Below are positions 1-9,099 of a DNA stretch of 64,000 bases, piece after piece. Made by a program: the position numbers and the translations under genes. The notes under the pieces are model-generated. The model was given only the letters and a program-made list of their open reading frames with translations. It searched no databases and had not been told where the DNA came from. Each line of letters starts with the position of its first letter. The first letter of the stretch is position 1. This stretch comes from Ilumatobacter coccineus YM16-304 (GTDB lineage: Bacteria; Actinomycetota; Acidimicrobiia; Acidimicrobiales; Ilumatobacteraceae), in assembly GCF_000348785.1 (NCBI RefSeq), contig NC_020520.1, forward strand, positions 1,178,001-1,242,000, read 5' to 3'.

Positions 1-1
1 C

Positions 2-175
2 CGGAGCGAGAAGATCCGCACATACAACTACAAGGAGAACCGGGTCACCGACCATCGCATCGGCTTCACCGTGTATCGCCTCGCCGACATCCTCGCCGGC
101 GATCTCCAGATGGTCGTCGACGCCCTGTCGGCCGACGAACGGTCCCGGCTGCTCGCCGAGGGCGGCGCCGACTGA
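2..175 (+). CDS. prfA: Peptide chain release factor 1, C-terminal end (partial)
   Basis: The window opens inside this gene; the last 57 codons and the stop are present. The visible residues [20 protein letters not shown] are the conserved C-terminal stretch of class I release factors, following the GGQ domain that lies outside the window. RF1 reads UAA/UAG stops and triggers peptide release on the ribosome. The assignment as RF1 rather than RF2 rests on prmC following directly 18 nt downstream, the usual prfA-prmC pair, in which PrmC methylates the GGQ glutamine of the factor. The 5' part cannot be judged here. Confidence 0.9.
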   Translation, partial: RSEKIRTYNYKENRVTDHRIGFTVYRLADILAGDLQMVVDALSADERSRLLAEGGAD

Positions 176-193
176 ACGGGACGAACGACGTCG

Positions 194-1054
194 ATGCGTG
201 ATGCTGACCAGACGATCTCGTGGAGCGAGCTGCTGCGCGAGACCGAGGCGATCATCGGCGACCGCGCTCACGCGCGTTGGATCTGCGAGACGGCGACGTC
301 GTCGACCCCCGACGAGTTCCGGGCCATGCTCGATCAACCGGCGGGTGAACGCGCAGTCGGCCACCTCGACGCGATGGTCGCTCGCTACCGGACGGGGGAG
401 CCGATCCAGTACGTGCTCGGCTCGTGGGGTTTCCGGCGCCTCGACCTGGCCGTCGATCGACGGGTGCTGATCCCGCGACCCGAGACCGAGCAGCTCGCGG
501 AGATGGCGATCGAGAAGGCGGCGACGTTCGGCCCCACTCGAACCGTCGCCGATCTCGGCACCGGTTCGGGAGCCATCGGCCTGTCGATCGCCGACGAGCT
601 CCCGATCGAGGGAACGACGGTCTGGTTGACCGACGCGAGCGACGACGCACTTGCGGTCGCACAGGCGAACCTCGCGGGGCTGGGCCGAGCTGCGATCAAC
701 GTGCGGATCGCCCACGGCTCGTGGTTCGACGCGCTGCCCGACGACGTGATGTTCGACGTGATCGTGTCGAATCCGCCGTACGTCGCCGACGGTTCGGTCG
801 AACTCGAACCGATCGTCGCCGACTGGGAGCCGACTTCAGCGCTGTTGAGCGGATCCGACGGACTCGACGACATCGAGGTGATCGTGGCGGGTGCCCCGGC
901 CCGGCTGCGCCCCGGTGGCTGGTTGTTGCTCGAGCACGGCCACGATCAAGGCGATTCGGTTCGTGCGCTGCTCGAGGTCGCCGGCTTCGTCGACGTCGAG
1001 ACCAAGCGTGACCTCGCCGACCTCGACCGAATCACCGCCGGACGCCGCCCATAG
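194..1054 (+). CDS. prmC: Release factor glutamine N5-methyltransferase PrmC (HemK)
   Basis: 286 residues, the usual PrmC length. It has an N-terminal helical substrate-binding region, then a Rossmann methyltransferase domain with the SAM-binding motif DLGTGSGAIGLS (about residues 118-129) and the diagnostic catalytic NPPY motif (VSNPPYV, about 193-199), which holds the target glutamine. It transfers a methyl group from SAM to the glutamine of the GGQ motif in RF1/RF2. It starts 18 nt after prfA and is probably cotranscribed with it. In many actinobacteria the next gene is a Sua5/YwlC threonylcarbamoyl-AMP synthase; here the next gene is on the opposite strand and unrelated. Confidence 0.93.
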   Translation: MRDADQTISWSELLRETEAIIGDRAHARWICETATSSTPDEFRAMLDQPAGERAVGHLDAMVARYRTGEPIQYVLGSWGFRRLDLAVDRRVLIPRPETEQLAEMAIEKAATFGPTRTVADLGTGSGAIGLSIADELPIEGTTVWLTDASDDALAVAQANLAGLGRAAINVRIAHGSWFDALPDDVMFDVIVSNPPYVADGSVELEPIVADWEPTSALLSGSDGLDDIEVIVAGAPARLRPGGWLLLEHGHDQGDSVRALLEVAGFVDVETKRDLADLDRITAGRRP

Positions 1055-1191
1055 CGCAGGTTGGCTGGAATTCAAGAGTCAGCTTGCTGATTCGGGAATG
1101 GATCGTTCGAGGTCAAGGAAGCATGAGTCCGAGTTGCCTCTGGGCAACGAGCGATGAGGGCTGACGCAGAGATCGGGCGATCCAGCCCGAA

Positions 1192-1587
1192 TCAGTCGAA
1201 GCGGACGGCGACTTCGGCGAGAATGCTGCCCTCTTCGGGCGTGACCTCGTGGTCGGCGCCGGCGACGTCACGGGCGGCCGAGAACAGCGCCGAGCGCAGC
1301 ACGCGGCTGCTGATGGTGGCATCGATCTGGTCGAGGAACTCGACGACCCGGTCACGCTCGATCGCGAGGCGCGCGTCTTCGATCGCCGGGCGGAGATATT
1401 CCTCGAACGGGAACTCGTCACCGCGCCATTCCTCGCTGATCTCGCGGACGGCATCGACCTCGGTGTCGTTGATCTCGTTGTCGGCCAGCATCACGAGCGT
1501 GAGCAGTTGCAGTGCCGCGAGATGCTCGGCGTTTGCGGTGGCGTGTGTTGCGACGCCGCGGTAGAGCTCGGCGAGTCGGTCGTTCAT
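1192..1587 (-). CDS. TerB-like tellurite-resistance domain protein
   Basis: 131 residues, one compact all-helical acidic domain. Sequence such as LLTLVMLADNEINDTEVDAV and VTPEEGSILAEVAVRF matches the TerB/DjlA-like fold: two helical bundles with acidic residues that may bind a metal. Function is unknown; TerB domains occur in stress-response and membrane-associated proteins. The ATG at 1587 overlaps the stop of the upstream S9 peptidase by 4 nt (ATGA), so it is the last gene of a translationally coupled three-gene operon. The longer upstream reading frame is a shadow of the peptidase gene. The 137 nt to prmC hold nothing recognised. Confidence 0.7.
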   Translation of the reverse strand: MNDRLAELYRGVATHATANAEHLAALQLLTLVMLADNEINDTEVDAVREISEEWRGDEFPFEEYLRPAIEDARLAIERDRVVEFLDQIDATISSRVLRSALFSAARDVAGADHEVTPEEGSILAEVAVRFD

Positions 1588-3749
1588 GTCTGTGATCCTC
1601 CCAGATCGAGGCCGAGAGATCGCGACAGGAAGTCGAGTTGATGCAGAAGCAGGTTCTCGGCGACCACTTCTTGCGGGGTCATGTGGGTCACTCCGACGAG
1701 TGGCAGCACCTCGTGCGGACGCCCGGCTGCGAGCAGGGCCGACGAGAGTTGCAGGGTGTGGGCCGCGACGACGTTGTCGTCGGCGAGGCCGTGGACGAGG
1801 AGGAGCGGGCGGGTGAGTTTCGCCGCTCGCGGGAGGAGCGAGTTGGCGTCGTACACGGCGGCGCCCTCGTCGGGACCGGTGAGCGTGGGGTCGCCGAGGT
1901 ATCGCTCGGTGTAGTGGGTGTCGTACAGGCGCCACTCGGTGACGGGTGCGCCGGCGATGGCGGCGTGGAACACGTCGGGGCGATCGAGGACGGCGAGCGC
2001 AGCCAGGTAGCCACCGAAGCTCCAGCCTCGGATCGCGACCCGGTCGAGGTCGACGACGTCGTGCTGTTCGGCGACGGCGTGCAGCGCGTCGACCTGGTCG
2101 GCGAGCGGCGGGTTCGCGAGGTCGTGTCGCACGTCGCGCTCCCACGCCGGGCCGCGTCCTGGCGTGCCCCGACCGTCGGAGACGATGACGGCGAAACCCT
2201 GGTCGGCGAACCACTGCGACGTGAGATAGGCGTTGTGGGCGCTCGTGACGCGTTGTGCGTGCGGCCCGCCGTACGGGTCCATCAGGACGGGGAGCTTCTC
2301 GCCGCGCTCGGGATCGAAACCGTGAGGCAGCAGGAGCGCGGTGGCGAGGTCGCGTTCGCCGGCTCGGAGCAGCGTGACGTTGACGTCGATGTCGGGAGTC
2401 TCGGCGTGTGAGGCGATGACGGGGCCGTCGAACAACCCGTCGACGAGCACGGTCGTGGTGGCTCCGGGCCGTTCGAGCGTGGCGCTTCGGACCACGATCG
2501 TCGATCCGCCGATCGCGGCGGCGTGTACACCGGCCGCTTCGGTGAGTCGTCCGGCCTCGCCGCTGAGCGTGGTCGACCAGACGTGGAGTTCGGTCGGTTC
2601 GTCGGGGTCGTTGGCCAGGAAGAAGATGTCACAGTCGTCGTCGTCGGCGGGGGTGGCGGGGGTGGCGGCGATCACCGAACGGACCTGGAGGTCGCCGGGA
2701 GTGACCGGTTCGTCGTCGACGAACAGTTGCCGCATGCCGTCTCGGTCGGAGGCGGTGAGGAGTTGACCCGTGGGGAGCATCGTCGGGACACCGGGGACGT
2801 TCTCGATCCAGGCGTCGTCGTAGTCGCTGGCGATCACCTCGCCTTCGCCGGTGGTGGTGTCGACCCGAACGACCATCGACCCGCGCTGGTCGCGGGACTG
2901 CGCCGAGAACACGAGGCCGTGCTCGGTCCACTCGACGCGGGCGATGTACGGGAAGAACTCGCGGTCCCAGTCGACGTCGATGCGCGAGCCGTCGAGACCG
3001 AGGAGGTGGAGCGTGACGATCGGGTTGTCGGTGCCGGCCGCCGGGTAGCGCACCGTGCGCGCCGCCGCCGACGGATCGCCAGGGTTGGCGATCGTCCACT
3101 CGGCGACGGGAGCGTCGTCGACGCGGCACGCCGCGATGGTGCGCCCGTCGGGGCTCCACCAGAAGCCGCGGAATCGATGCATCTCCTCGGCGGCGATGAA
3201 GTCGGCCGACCCCCACGAGACCGTGCTGGCCTCTTTCGGGTCGTTGCCTGCGAGGACCCGCGAGCTGCCGTCGAGTTCTCCGATGCGCAGTTCGCGTCCG
3301 CTCACGTAGGCGAGTCGTGACGCCGTCGGGTCGGGCCGCGGGTCGAACACGGGGCCGTCGACCGGGATCGGCCGCGCCTGCCCGCTCAGGAGCCCGGCCG
3401 CGAACAGTCGGCCGTTGAGGGCGAACGACACGACCTTGCAGTCGGCGTCGGTCGCGTAGGCGGTGATGCCGCTCGACCCGTCGCGGGTCCGCTCGCGGCG
3501 GGCACGCTCCTCGTCGGTGAGTTCGCCGGCGGCCGGGTCGGCGAGACCGAGCAGTTTGCGCGGATCGGCGACGAGGCGCTCCTCGCCGGACGGCAGGTCC
3601 ATCACCCACAGTGCGTTGACCGGGTCGTCACCGGCCGAACTGCGGAGGAAGACCACGCGGTTGCCGTCGGGTGACACCGACACGTTGCGTGGGTCGCCGA
3701 GCGAGAACCGTTGCGTGCGAGCGTGTTGGCGCGGGAACGAGTCAGTCAT
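1584..3749 (-). CDS. S9 family peptidase (prolyl oligopeptidase / DPP IV type)
   Basis: 721 residues. The N-terminal two-thirds is a beta-propeller with WD/DPP-IV-like repeats (SVSPDGNRVVFLRSS, WWSPDGRTIAACRVDD). The C-terminal alpha/beta hydrolase domain carries the serine nucleophile elbow GWSFGGY, an oxyanion region DPYGGPHAQRV, an Asp in HGLADDNVV and a His in GVTHMTP, so the triad is complete. No signal peptide is seen, so it is probably a cytoplasmic peptidase cleaving short peptides after proline or a small residue; exact specificity cannot be read. It overlaps the nucleoside hydrolase upstream and the TerB gene downstream by 4 nt each (ATGA), which implies coupled translation. Confidence 0.88.
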   Translation of the reverse strand: MTDSFPRQHARTQRFSLGDPRNVSVSPDGNRVVFLRSSAGDDPVNALWVMDLPSGEERLVADPRKLLGLADPAAGELTDEERARRERTRDGSSGITAYATDADCKVVSFALNGRLFAAGLLSGQARPIPVDGPVFDPRPDPTASRLAYVSGRELRIGELDGSSRVLAGNDPKEASTVSWGSADFIAAEEMHRFRGFWWSPDGRTIAACRVDDAPVAEWTIANPGDPSAAARTVRYPAAGTDNPIVTLHLLGLDGSRIDVDWDREFFPYIARVEWTEHGLVFSAQSRDQRGSMVVRVDTTTGEGEVIASDYDDAWIENVPGVPTMLPTGQLLTASDRDGMRQLFVDDEPVTPGDLQVRSVIAATPATPADDDDCDIFFLANDPDEPTELHVWSTTLSGEAGRLTEAAGVHAAAIGGSTIVVRSATLERPGATTTVLVDGLFDGPVIASHAETPDIDVNVTLLRAGERDLATALLLPHGFDPERGEKLPVLMDPYGGPHAQRVTSAHNAYLTSQWFADQGFAVIVSDGRGTPGRGPAWERDVRHDLANPPLADQVDALHAVAEQHDVVDLDRVAIRGWSFGGYLAALAVLDRPDVFHAAIAGAPVTEWRLYDTHYTERYLGDPTLTGPDEGAAVYDANSLLPRAAKLTRPLLLVHGLADDNVVAAHTLQLSSALLAAGRPHEVLPLVGVTHMTPQEVVAENLLLHQLDFLSRSLGLDLGGSQT

Positions 3750-4693
3750 GCCGTTGCCTCGATGGCTTCGAGCACGAGCGTGAAGGCGGCGTGATGGTCG
3801 ACTTGGGTGAGCACGTCACAGTTGGCAGTATCGCGCTCGATCAGCGCTCGGCCGTCGATCACCGTCATTCCGGCCGTGTGCTCACCCTTGGTCTCGACCA
3901 CGACGTGGCGTTGCTCGCGGTCGAAGAGCGCCGGATGGGTGACGGCCAGGACCGCCAACGGGTCGTGGAGCGCCGCACCGCCGATCGATCCGTCGTCGTG
4001 GCGTCGGAGGTACGTGCCCGAGAAGAAGTCGAAGAGGTCGGCGAGAATCGACGCGACCCGTCCGGGCAGTGCCCGGGTCTGTTCGATGCGGTCGCGGGTG
4101 ACCTGGAACTGGTGGGTCACGTCGAGCCCGGCCATGATCAGCGGGCGGACCTGCGAACCGAACACGATCGCCGCGGCTTCGGGGTCGGCCCAGATGTTGA
4201 ACTCGGCGGCAGCGGTTCGGTTGCCGAACGTCCCGCCGCCCATGAGCGAGATGCCGGCGACCCGGTCGACGAGGTCGGGCGCCTGGCGAAGCGCCAACGC
4301 GATGTTGGTGAGCGGGCCCATCGGCACCAACCAGACGTCGTCCTCGGCACGGCACGTGTCGATGATGAAGTCGACGCCGTCGGTCGAGTCGAGCGGGGTG
4401 GTCGGCTCGGGGAGTTCGGCTCCGTCGAGCCCGGATTCACCGTGCACGAAACCGGCATCGCGGGCCGGAGCGATCAACGGGCGGGCGGCGCCGGAGTGGA
4501 CCGGGGTGTCGAGTTCGAGCAGATCGCGCATGACCAACGCGTTGTGTGTCGTCCGGTCGAGCGGGGCGTTGCCGGCGACCGTGACGATGCCTCGGACGTC
4601 GGCGAAATGGGCAGCGGTCACGATCGCCACGGCGTCGTCGTGGCCGGGATCGCAGTCGATGATCATCTTCGGACGGGTGGACATCTCGGGCAT
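3746..4693 (-). CDS. Inosine-uridine preferring nucleoside hydrolase family protein
   Basis: About 315 residues. The N-terminal motif DCDPGHDDA is the calcium-binding and catalytic Asp signature of IU-nucleoside hydrolases, which split ribonucleosides into base and ribose for salvage. Other conserved parts are PMGPLTNIALAL and the late active-site region GGAALHDPLAVLAV. The start ATG at 4693 is chosen because a CAAGCT hexamer lies 7 nt upstream; ATG 4684 is an alternative. First gene of a leftward operon with the S9 peptidase (4-nt overlap) and the TerB-like gene. It is divergent from the lipoprotein gene that starts only 38 nt away. Confidence 0.87.
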   Translation of the reverse strand: MPEMSTRPKMIIDCDPGHDDAVAIVTAAHFADVRGIVTVAGNAPLDRTTHNALVMRDLLELDTPVHSGAARPLIAPARDAGFVHGESGLDGAELPEPTTPLDSTDGVDFIIDTCRAEDDVWLVPMGPLTNIALALRQAPDLVDRVAGISLMGGGTFGNRTAAAEFNIWADPEAAAIVFGSQVRPLIMAGLDVTHQFQVTRDRIEQTRALPGRVASILADLFDFFSGTYLRRHDDGSIGGAALHDPLAVLAVTHPALFDREQRHVVVETKGEHTAGMTVIDGRALIERDTANCDVLTQVDHHAAFTLVLEAIEATA

Positions 4694-4731
4694 ACCGCCG
4701 AGCTTGGCAGGTCGCGGTGCACACTGGAGCA

Positions 4732-5556
4732 ATGAAGCTGCGCAGGCCGTTCGCGATGGCGGCAGTACTCGTGTCGATGGCCACCGCGTGCTCGTCGTCG
4801 GACGACCAACGGGGTGTGGAGAACGGCACCGAGGTCGACGCCGCGGTCGAGACCGCGGTCACGGAAGCGACCGACACCGGCGGCCCCGACACGGCGGTGT
4901 TCACCGAAACCGACGACCTCGGACCCGTGCCGCCGCAGCCACCCGGCGACGTCGCCGTGTCCGACTCGGTACTCGAACCCATCGAGCCGGTGTCCGAGAC
5001 GGGGGTGCCGGGAATCGACAGCGACGACGAGTTCTGTCGCTCGTGGAGCGAGTTCGCCGGTTCGTATCAGGCGCTGACGTTCGGCTGGGCGATCCAGGGC
5101 GGCGAGGCCGCGGCACGGCTCGAAGTGGTCGCGACCGACGTGTTGAGCCGCGCCGTGGCGGCGATGGGCGAGCATCTTCCGGCGGCGATCGAATCCGATC
5201 GGCAGGCGCTCACGGTCGACTTGCCGACCCCGTTGCTCCGACGCGCCGAACGTGCTCGTGCCCTGCTCGCCGATGCCGGGGTCGACGAGCCCACGATCGT
5301 CGCGCTCGGCGACATGTGGCTCGCCGCGGTGACCGAGGCCGGTCTCGAGTCGGAGACGCTCGCGGTGACGATCGACGACCCTGCACTCGACGAGATGGTC
5401 GACGAAGCAGCGCGGGCACTGCTCGAGCAGTTGCCGCCGATCATCGAGGACCCGAGTCTGATCGTCGACGTCGACATCTCGGCGACCGAGAACCACCTCT
5501 TCGAGAACTGCCCCGATCGAGGTGTGCTGTCGGGGAACGACCGCATCGATCAGTAG
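4732..5556 (+). CDS. Putative lipoprotein of unknown function
   Basis: 274 residues. The N-terminus MKLRRPFAMAAVLVSMATAC has a basic n-region, a hydrophobic core and a lipobox ending at Cys20 followed by Ser-Ser-Ser, so export and lipid anchoring are expected. An acidic, Thr/Pro-rich linker (about 20-95) leads to a mostly helical domain rich in Ala, Glu and Asp with two cysteines (in DDEFCRSWSEF and FENCPD) that could form a disulfide. I recognise no family. The start is supported by CACACT located 6 nt upstream, the leaderless pattern seen elsewhere in the window. It is followed by the convergent thiolase-like gene. Confidence 0.75.
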   Translation: MKLRRPFAMAAVLVSMATACSSSDDQRGVENGTEVDAAVETAVTEATDTGGPDTAVFTETDDLGPVPPQPPGDVAVSDSVLEPIEPVSETGVPGIDSDDEFCRSWSEFAGSYQALTFGWAIQGGEAAARLEVVATDVLSRAVAAMGEHLPAAIESDRQALTVDLPTPLLRRAERARALLADAGVDEPTIVALGDMWLAAVTEAGLESETLAVTIDDPALDEMVDEAARALLEQLPPIIEDPSLIVDVDISATENHLFENCPDRGVLSGNDRIDQ

Positions 5557-5587
5557 ACAGCGGCGCGACTCGTCGCGAGTGTCGCGG

Positions 5588-7072
5588 TCAGTCGATCGTC
5601 AACGTGGCGTCGTCGGCGAGTGTGGCGCTGACGCCGACCCATTCGCCGTCGCACATCGCCGTGGCCACCGCGAGGTCGGAGCTCTTGCCCCAGGCGCGGC
5701 GACCGTCGGGAAGGAGGCATGCCGCGAGCGCGGTCTCGGGCTCGTTGTCACGGTCGAACATGACCGTGTAGGCCTCGATGTCGACGGCACCCGCTGCGTC
5801 GGCACCGACCGCGAGTTCGCGTTTGGGCAGCGCGTCGATCTCGGCCTGCGGTGACGTGTGGCGGAACCCGTCGGCCGGGGGAGTGGTGGCGTACACGCCG
5901 AATGCGTGCTTCGTGGCGTAGCCGCCGTTGGCCCACACGAGCCCGGTCTCGTCGCGTTGCTCGCGCAACTCGCCGACGATCGTGGCGATCGCGTGCATCG
6001 GGTAGTTGTTCCAGGGGCCACCGCCGAACGGCAGTCCGCCGGTGCGCGACCACTGCTGGTCGAGGTCGACGCCGAGCGACTTCGCTCCGAGCTGTACCGC
6101 CGCGGGGAAGCACGAGTACAGGTCGACGAGGCCGACGTCGTCGATCGTGACGCCGGCCAACTCCAGCGCCCGCTTGCCGCCGAGTTCGATCGCCGGAGTG
6201 CGCGAGAACGTGTCGCGGTTCGACACGTAGTTGTGTTCGTGGCAGTCGGCACCCGACAGCGGGAACACCCACAGGTCGCGGTCGATGCCCATCCGCTCGG
6301 CGGCTTCGACCGAGCACATGATGAGCGCGGCACCCATGTCGACGTCGCTGTTCGAGTTCATCAGCTTCGGGTACGGGAAACCGATCATGCGGTTCTTCGC
6401 GCTCACCGTCGTGATCTCGTCGGGCGTCTTGGGTTCGCGGATCCACGCGTTCGGGTTGCCGGCGGCCACGTGGCTCAGATCCGACCACAGCTTCCCGAGG
6501 AACGCCTGGTGCTCGCCGACGGTGCGGCCGGATTCGGCGCGCAGCGCGGTCTCGAACATCGGGTAGATCTGCACCGGCATCATCAAGCCGAGCTCGCGCT
6601 CGTGCTCGTGGTTCATGTCGAGCGGTTTGCCGATGAACACCGGGACGTCGCCGTCGTCGGCTTTCGGCCAGTCGAGCTTGATGCCCTGCTTGCGCGCCCG
6701 CATGTAGGTGCGGAACGCTTCGGCACCCGAGAGGATCGCCATGTCGGTCGAGCCGCCGGCGATGTCGAGCGCGGTCTGGTTGACGAGGGCCTGCGGGCTG
6801 TTGCCGCCGGGGGTCGACTCGGCGAGTTCGCAGTCGGTGATGCCGAGTCGCTCGGCGAGGAAGCGCGGCGCGTTGCGGTAGCGCCAGCCGATGATGTTGA
6901 CGACGCGCACCGAGTCGGCCGGGGGCGGGCCGTCGAGCCCGGCGTCGGACACGGCCTCGAGGACGGCGCGCTCCATGAGCGCCGCGGGTTCGAGTGCGTC
7001 GTCGAGCGACTCGGCGCGGTGCAGGTACTGGCCGACGCCGACGATGACGGGGGTGCGAGGATCGAGTGCCAC
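5588..7072 (-). CDS. Thiolase-like protein, TLP1 type (acetyl-CoA acetyltransferase family)
   Basis: 494 residues from GTG 7072 (start DPRTPVIVGVGQ). The N-terminal three-quarters has thiolase folds, with conserved late motifs VDLYSCFPAAVQ and the His-bearing GGPWNNYPMHA. The last 80 residues (TYTVMFDRDNEPE onward) match the OB-like extra C-terminal domain of mycobacterial thiolase-like protein 1. Where ordinary thiolases have the nucleophilic cysteine, the sequence reads STPGGNSPQALV with no Cys, so classic thiolase chemistry is doubtful; acyl-CoA binding or a lipid-related role is likelier. The start is supported by TAGGGT 8 nt upstream. The longer upstream frame lacks homology. It is divergent from rpiB. 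Confidence 0.83.
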   Translation of the reverse strand: MALDPRTPVIVGVGQYLHRAESLDDALEPAALMERAVLEAVSDAGLDGPPPADSVRVVNIIGWRYRNAPRFLAERLGITDCELAESTPGGNSPQALVNQTALDIAGGSTDMAILSGAEAFRTYMRARKQGIKLDWPKADDGDVPVFIGKPLDMNHEHERELGLMMPVQIYPMFETALRAESGRTVGEHQAFLGKLWSDLSHVAAGNPNAWIREPKTPDEITTVSAKNRMIGFPYPKLMNSNSDVDMGAALIMCSVEAAERMGIDRDLWVFPLSGADCHEHNYVSNRDTFSRTPAIELGGKRALELAGVTIDDVGLVDLYSCFPAAVQLGAKSLGVDLDQQWSRTGGLPFGGGPWNNYPMHAIATIVGELREQRDETGLVWANGGYATKHAFGVYATTPPADGFRHTSPQAEIDALPKRELAVGADAAGAVDIEAYTVMFDRDNEPETALAACLLPDGRRAWGKSSDLAVATAMCDGEWVGVSATLADDATLTID

Positions 7073-7205
7073 GATCGCCAACCCTACGAAGCACGTTGTC
7101 GCGCCGACGATTCGCCGTCGCGTGACATCCACGCCACCACCATGAACGACCCAGGTCGGTGGCGTACTTCTTGTAAGTCTTTCGGATGCGGGCGGCTGCG
7201 GCTCG

Positions 7206-7211
7206 TACACT
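7206..7211 (+). promoter_or_regulatory. -10-like hexamer of rpiB, probably leaderless
   Basis: TACACT sits 9 nt before the rpiB ATG at 7221 and no Shine-Dalgarno sequence precedes that ATG. On the opposite strand TAGGGT (7081-7086) sits 8 nt before the GTG start of the thiolase-like gene. The 148-nt divergent region therefore seems to hold two promoters placed directly at the start codons. No convincing -35 box was found. Confidence 0.45.
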
Positions 7212-7220
7212 GCGATCCCG

Positions 7221-7667
7221 ATGGCACGCATTGCGATTGGCTCCGACCACGCCGGCTTCGAACTGAAGCAGCACCTCGTCGGGTTTCTCCGACAGCACGG
7301 CCACGAGGTCGACGACCAGGGGACCCACTCGACCGAGTCGGTCGACTACCCCGAGATCTGCGCCGGTGTCGCCCGCACCGTCCGCGACGGCGACGCCGAC
7401 TGGGGCATCGTGATCGGCGGCAGCGGCCAAGGCGAACAACTCGCCGCCAACAAGGTGCGCGGCATCCGTGCCGCCCTCTGCAACTGCCTCTACACCGCAC
7501 GCATGGCTCGCGAACACAACGACGCCAACGTGCTGTCGATGGGTGGCCGCGTGGTCGGCACCGGGCTCGCCGAAGAGATCGTCACGACGTTCGCCGAGAC
7601 CGAGTTCGAAGGCGGCCGCCATCAGCGGCGCGTCGACCAGATCATGGCGCTCGAAGACGACTTCTGA
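7221..7667 (+). CDS. rpiB: Ribose-5-phosphate isomerase B
   Basis: 148 residues, typical for RpiB. It interconverts ribose-5-phosphate and ribulose-5-phosphate in the pentose phosphate pathway. The N-terminal IAIGSDHAGFELK is the RpiB signature. The active-site loop reads IGGSGQGEQLAANK: the position that is Cys in E. coli RpiB is here part of GSGQGE, with Glu72 as the likely catalytic base, as described for Mycobacterium tuberculosis RpiB. glyA follows after 94 nt in the same direction, and the rpiB-glyA-wecA-atp order is common in actinobacteria. Confidence 0.93.
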   Translation: MARIAIGSDHAGFELKQHLVGFLRQHGHEVDDQGTHSTESVDYPEICAGVARTVRDGDADWGIVIGGSGQGEQLAANKVRGIRAALCNCLYTARMAREHNDANVLSMGGRVVGTGLAEEIVTTFAETEFEGGRHQRRVDQIMALEDDF

Positions 7668-7761
7668 TCACGGCCCACGCCAACACTCACCCACGCACCG
7701 ACCCCTGAACCCCGTCCTCCGACTCCAGACCGTTCTCCGACCCCACCCGTAAGGACCCGCG

Positions 7762-9003
7762 ATGCCCTTCCCCACGACGACGAACCCCGACACCGAGGTG
7801 TCGGAGCTGATCGAACGCGAAATCGAGCGCCAGACCACCGGACTCCAGCTCATCGCCAGCGAGAACTTCACCTCGCCGGCCGTCATGGCCGCCACGGGTT
7901 CGGTGCTGACCAACAAGTACTCCGAGGGCTACCCCGGCAAGCGGTACTACGGCGGCAACCAGATCGTCGACTCGATCGAACAGCTCGCGATCGATCGCGT
8001 GAAAGAACTCTTCGGAGCCGAACACGCGAACGTGCAGCCGCACTCCGGCGCCAACGCGAACATGTGCGTGTACCAAGCGCTGCTCGAGCCGGGCGACACC
8101 ATCCTCGGGCTCAGCCTCGACCACGGCGGTCACCTCACGCACGGCTCGCCGGTCAACGCCAGCGGGCTGCTCTACAACTTCGTGGCCTACGGCACCGGCG
8201 CCGAGGATCGCATCGACATGGACAACGTCCGTGAACTCGCGCTCGAGCACCGACCCAAGATGATCGTCGCCGGGACCACCTCCTACCCGCGTCGCCTCGA
8301 TCCCGAGCCGTTCAAGAAGATCGCCGACGAAGTGGGCGCACTGCTCATGTTCGACATCGCCCACCTGGCCGGACTCGTCGCCGGCGGCGCTCATCCCAAC
8401 CCGGTGCCGTACGCCGACATCGTCACCTTCACCACGCACAAGACGCTGCGCGGCCCGCGCGGCGGTTGCATCCTCTCCAAGCAGGAACACCAGAAGGCCA
8501 TCGACAAGGCCGTGTTCCCCGGCTGGCAGGGCGGACCGCTCGAGCACGCCATCGCCGGCAAGGCCATCGCCTTCCGTGAGGCCATGGACCCGTCGTTCAA
8601 GGAGTACGCCGCGCAGATCGTCGCCAACGCATCGGCGCTGGCATCGGCGCTCGCCGACGAGGGCTTCCGTCTCGTCTCGGGCGGCACCGACAACCACATG
8701 ATGGTCGTCGACCTCACCCCGTTCGATGCCGAGCTGACCGGCAAAGTCGCACAGGCCACCCTCGACGAGGCCGGGATCACGCTCAACAAGAACACGATTC
8801 CCGACGACCCGCGCAGCCCGTTCGTCACGAGCGGCGTCCGCATCGGCACGCCGTCGGTCACGACGCAGGGCATGACCGAGGCCGAGATGCCGGTCATCGC
8901 CAAGCTCATCGCCACGGCGCTCCGCGAACGCGAGAACCCCGAGGCGATCGCGCAGGTGCGCACCGAGGTCGCCGACCTCTGCTCGAAGTTCCCGGCCTAC
9001 TGA
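7762..9003 (+). CDS. glyA: Serine hydroxymethyltransferase
   Basis: 413 residues, full length for a bacterial SHMT. This PLP enzyme converts serine and tetrahydrofolate to glycine and 5,10-methylene-THF. The sequence shows [15 protein letters not shown], the Tyr-rich [15 protein letters not shown], and the PLP-lysine motif [12 protein letters not shown] with Lys227. The start ATG has an AAGGA ribosome-binding site about 8 nt upstream (GTAAGGACCCGCG), so it is probably read from an mRNA that includes rpiB. No anomalies. Confidence 0.96.
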   Translation: MPFPTTTNPDTEVSELIEREIERQTTGLQLIASENFTSPAVMAATGSVLTNKYSEGYPGKRYYGGNQIVDSIEQLAIDRVKELFGAEHANVQPHSGANANMCVYQALLEPGDTILGLSLDHGGHLTHGSPVNASGLLYNFVAYGTGAEDRIDMDNVRELALEHRPKMIVAGTTSYPRRLDPEPFKKIADEVGALLMFDIAHLAGLVAGGAHPNPVPYADIVTFTTHKTLRGPRGGCILSKQEHQKAIDKAVFPGWQGGPLEHAIAGKAIAFREAMDPSFKEYAAQIVANASALASALADEGFRLVSGGTDNHMMVVDLTPFDAELTGKVAQATLDEAGITLNKNTIPDDPRSPFVTSGVRIGTPSVTTQGMTEAEMPVIAKLIATALRERENPEAIAQVRTEVADLCSKFPAY

Positions 9004-9085
9004 GACGTTCCGGGTCGGCTGAGCACCGGTTCACCCGGCTGCATCGACCATCGCCGAGCGCTCGGTCGGCGCGCGCCCTGACGGG

Positions 9086-9091
9086 TACAGT
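9086..9091 (+). promoter_or_regulatory. -10-like hexamer of wecA
   Basis: TACAGT ends 8 nt before the GTG start at 9100 and there is no Shine-Dalgarno sequence between them. The arrangement TACAGTCTCGTCCC-GTG closely resembles the rpiB start (TACACTGCGATCCCG-ATG), which suggests the same leaderless promoter type. This would let wecA be transcribed separately from glyA. Confidence 0.45.
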
Positions 9092-9099
9092 CTCGTCCC

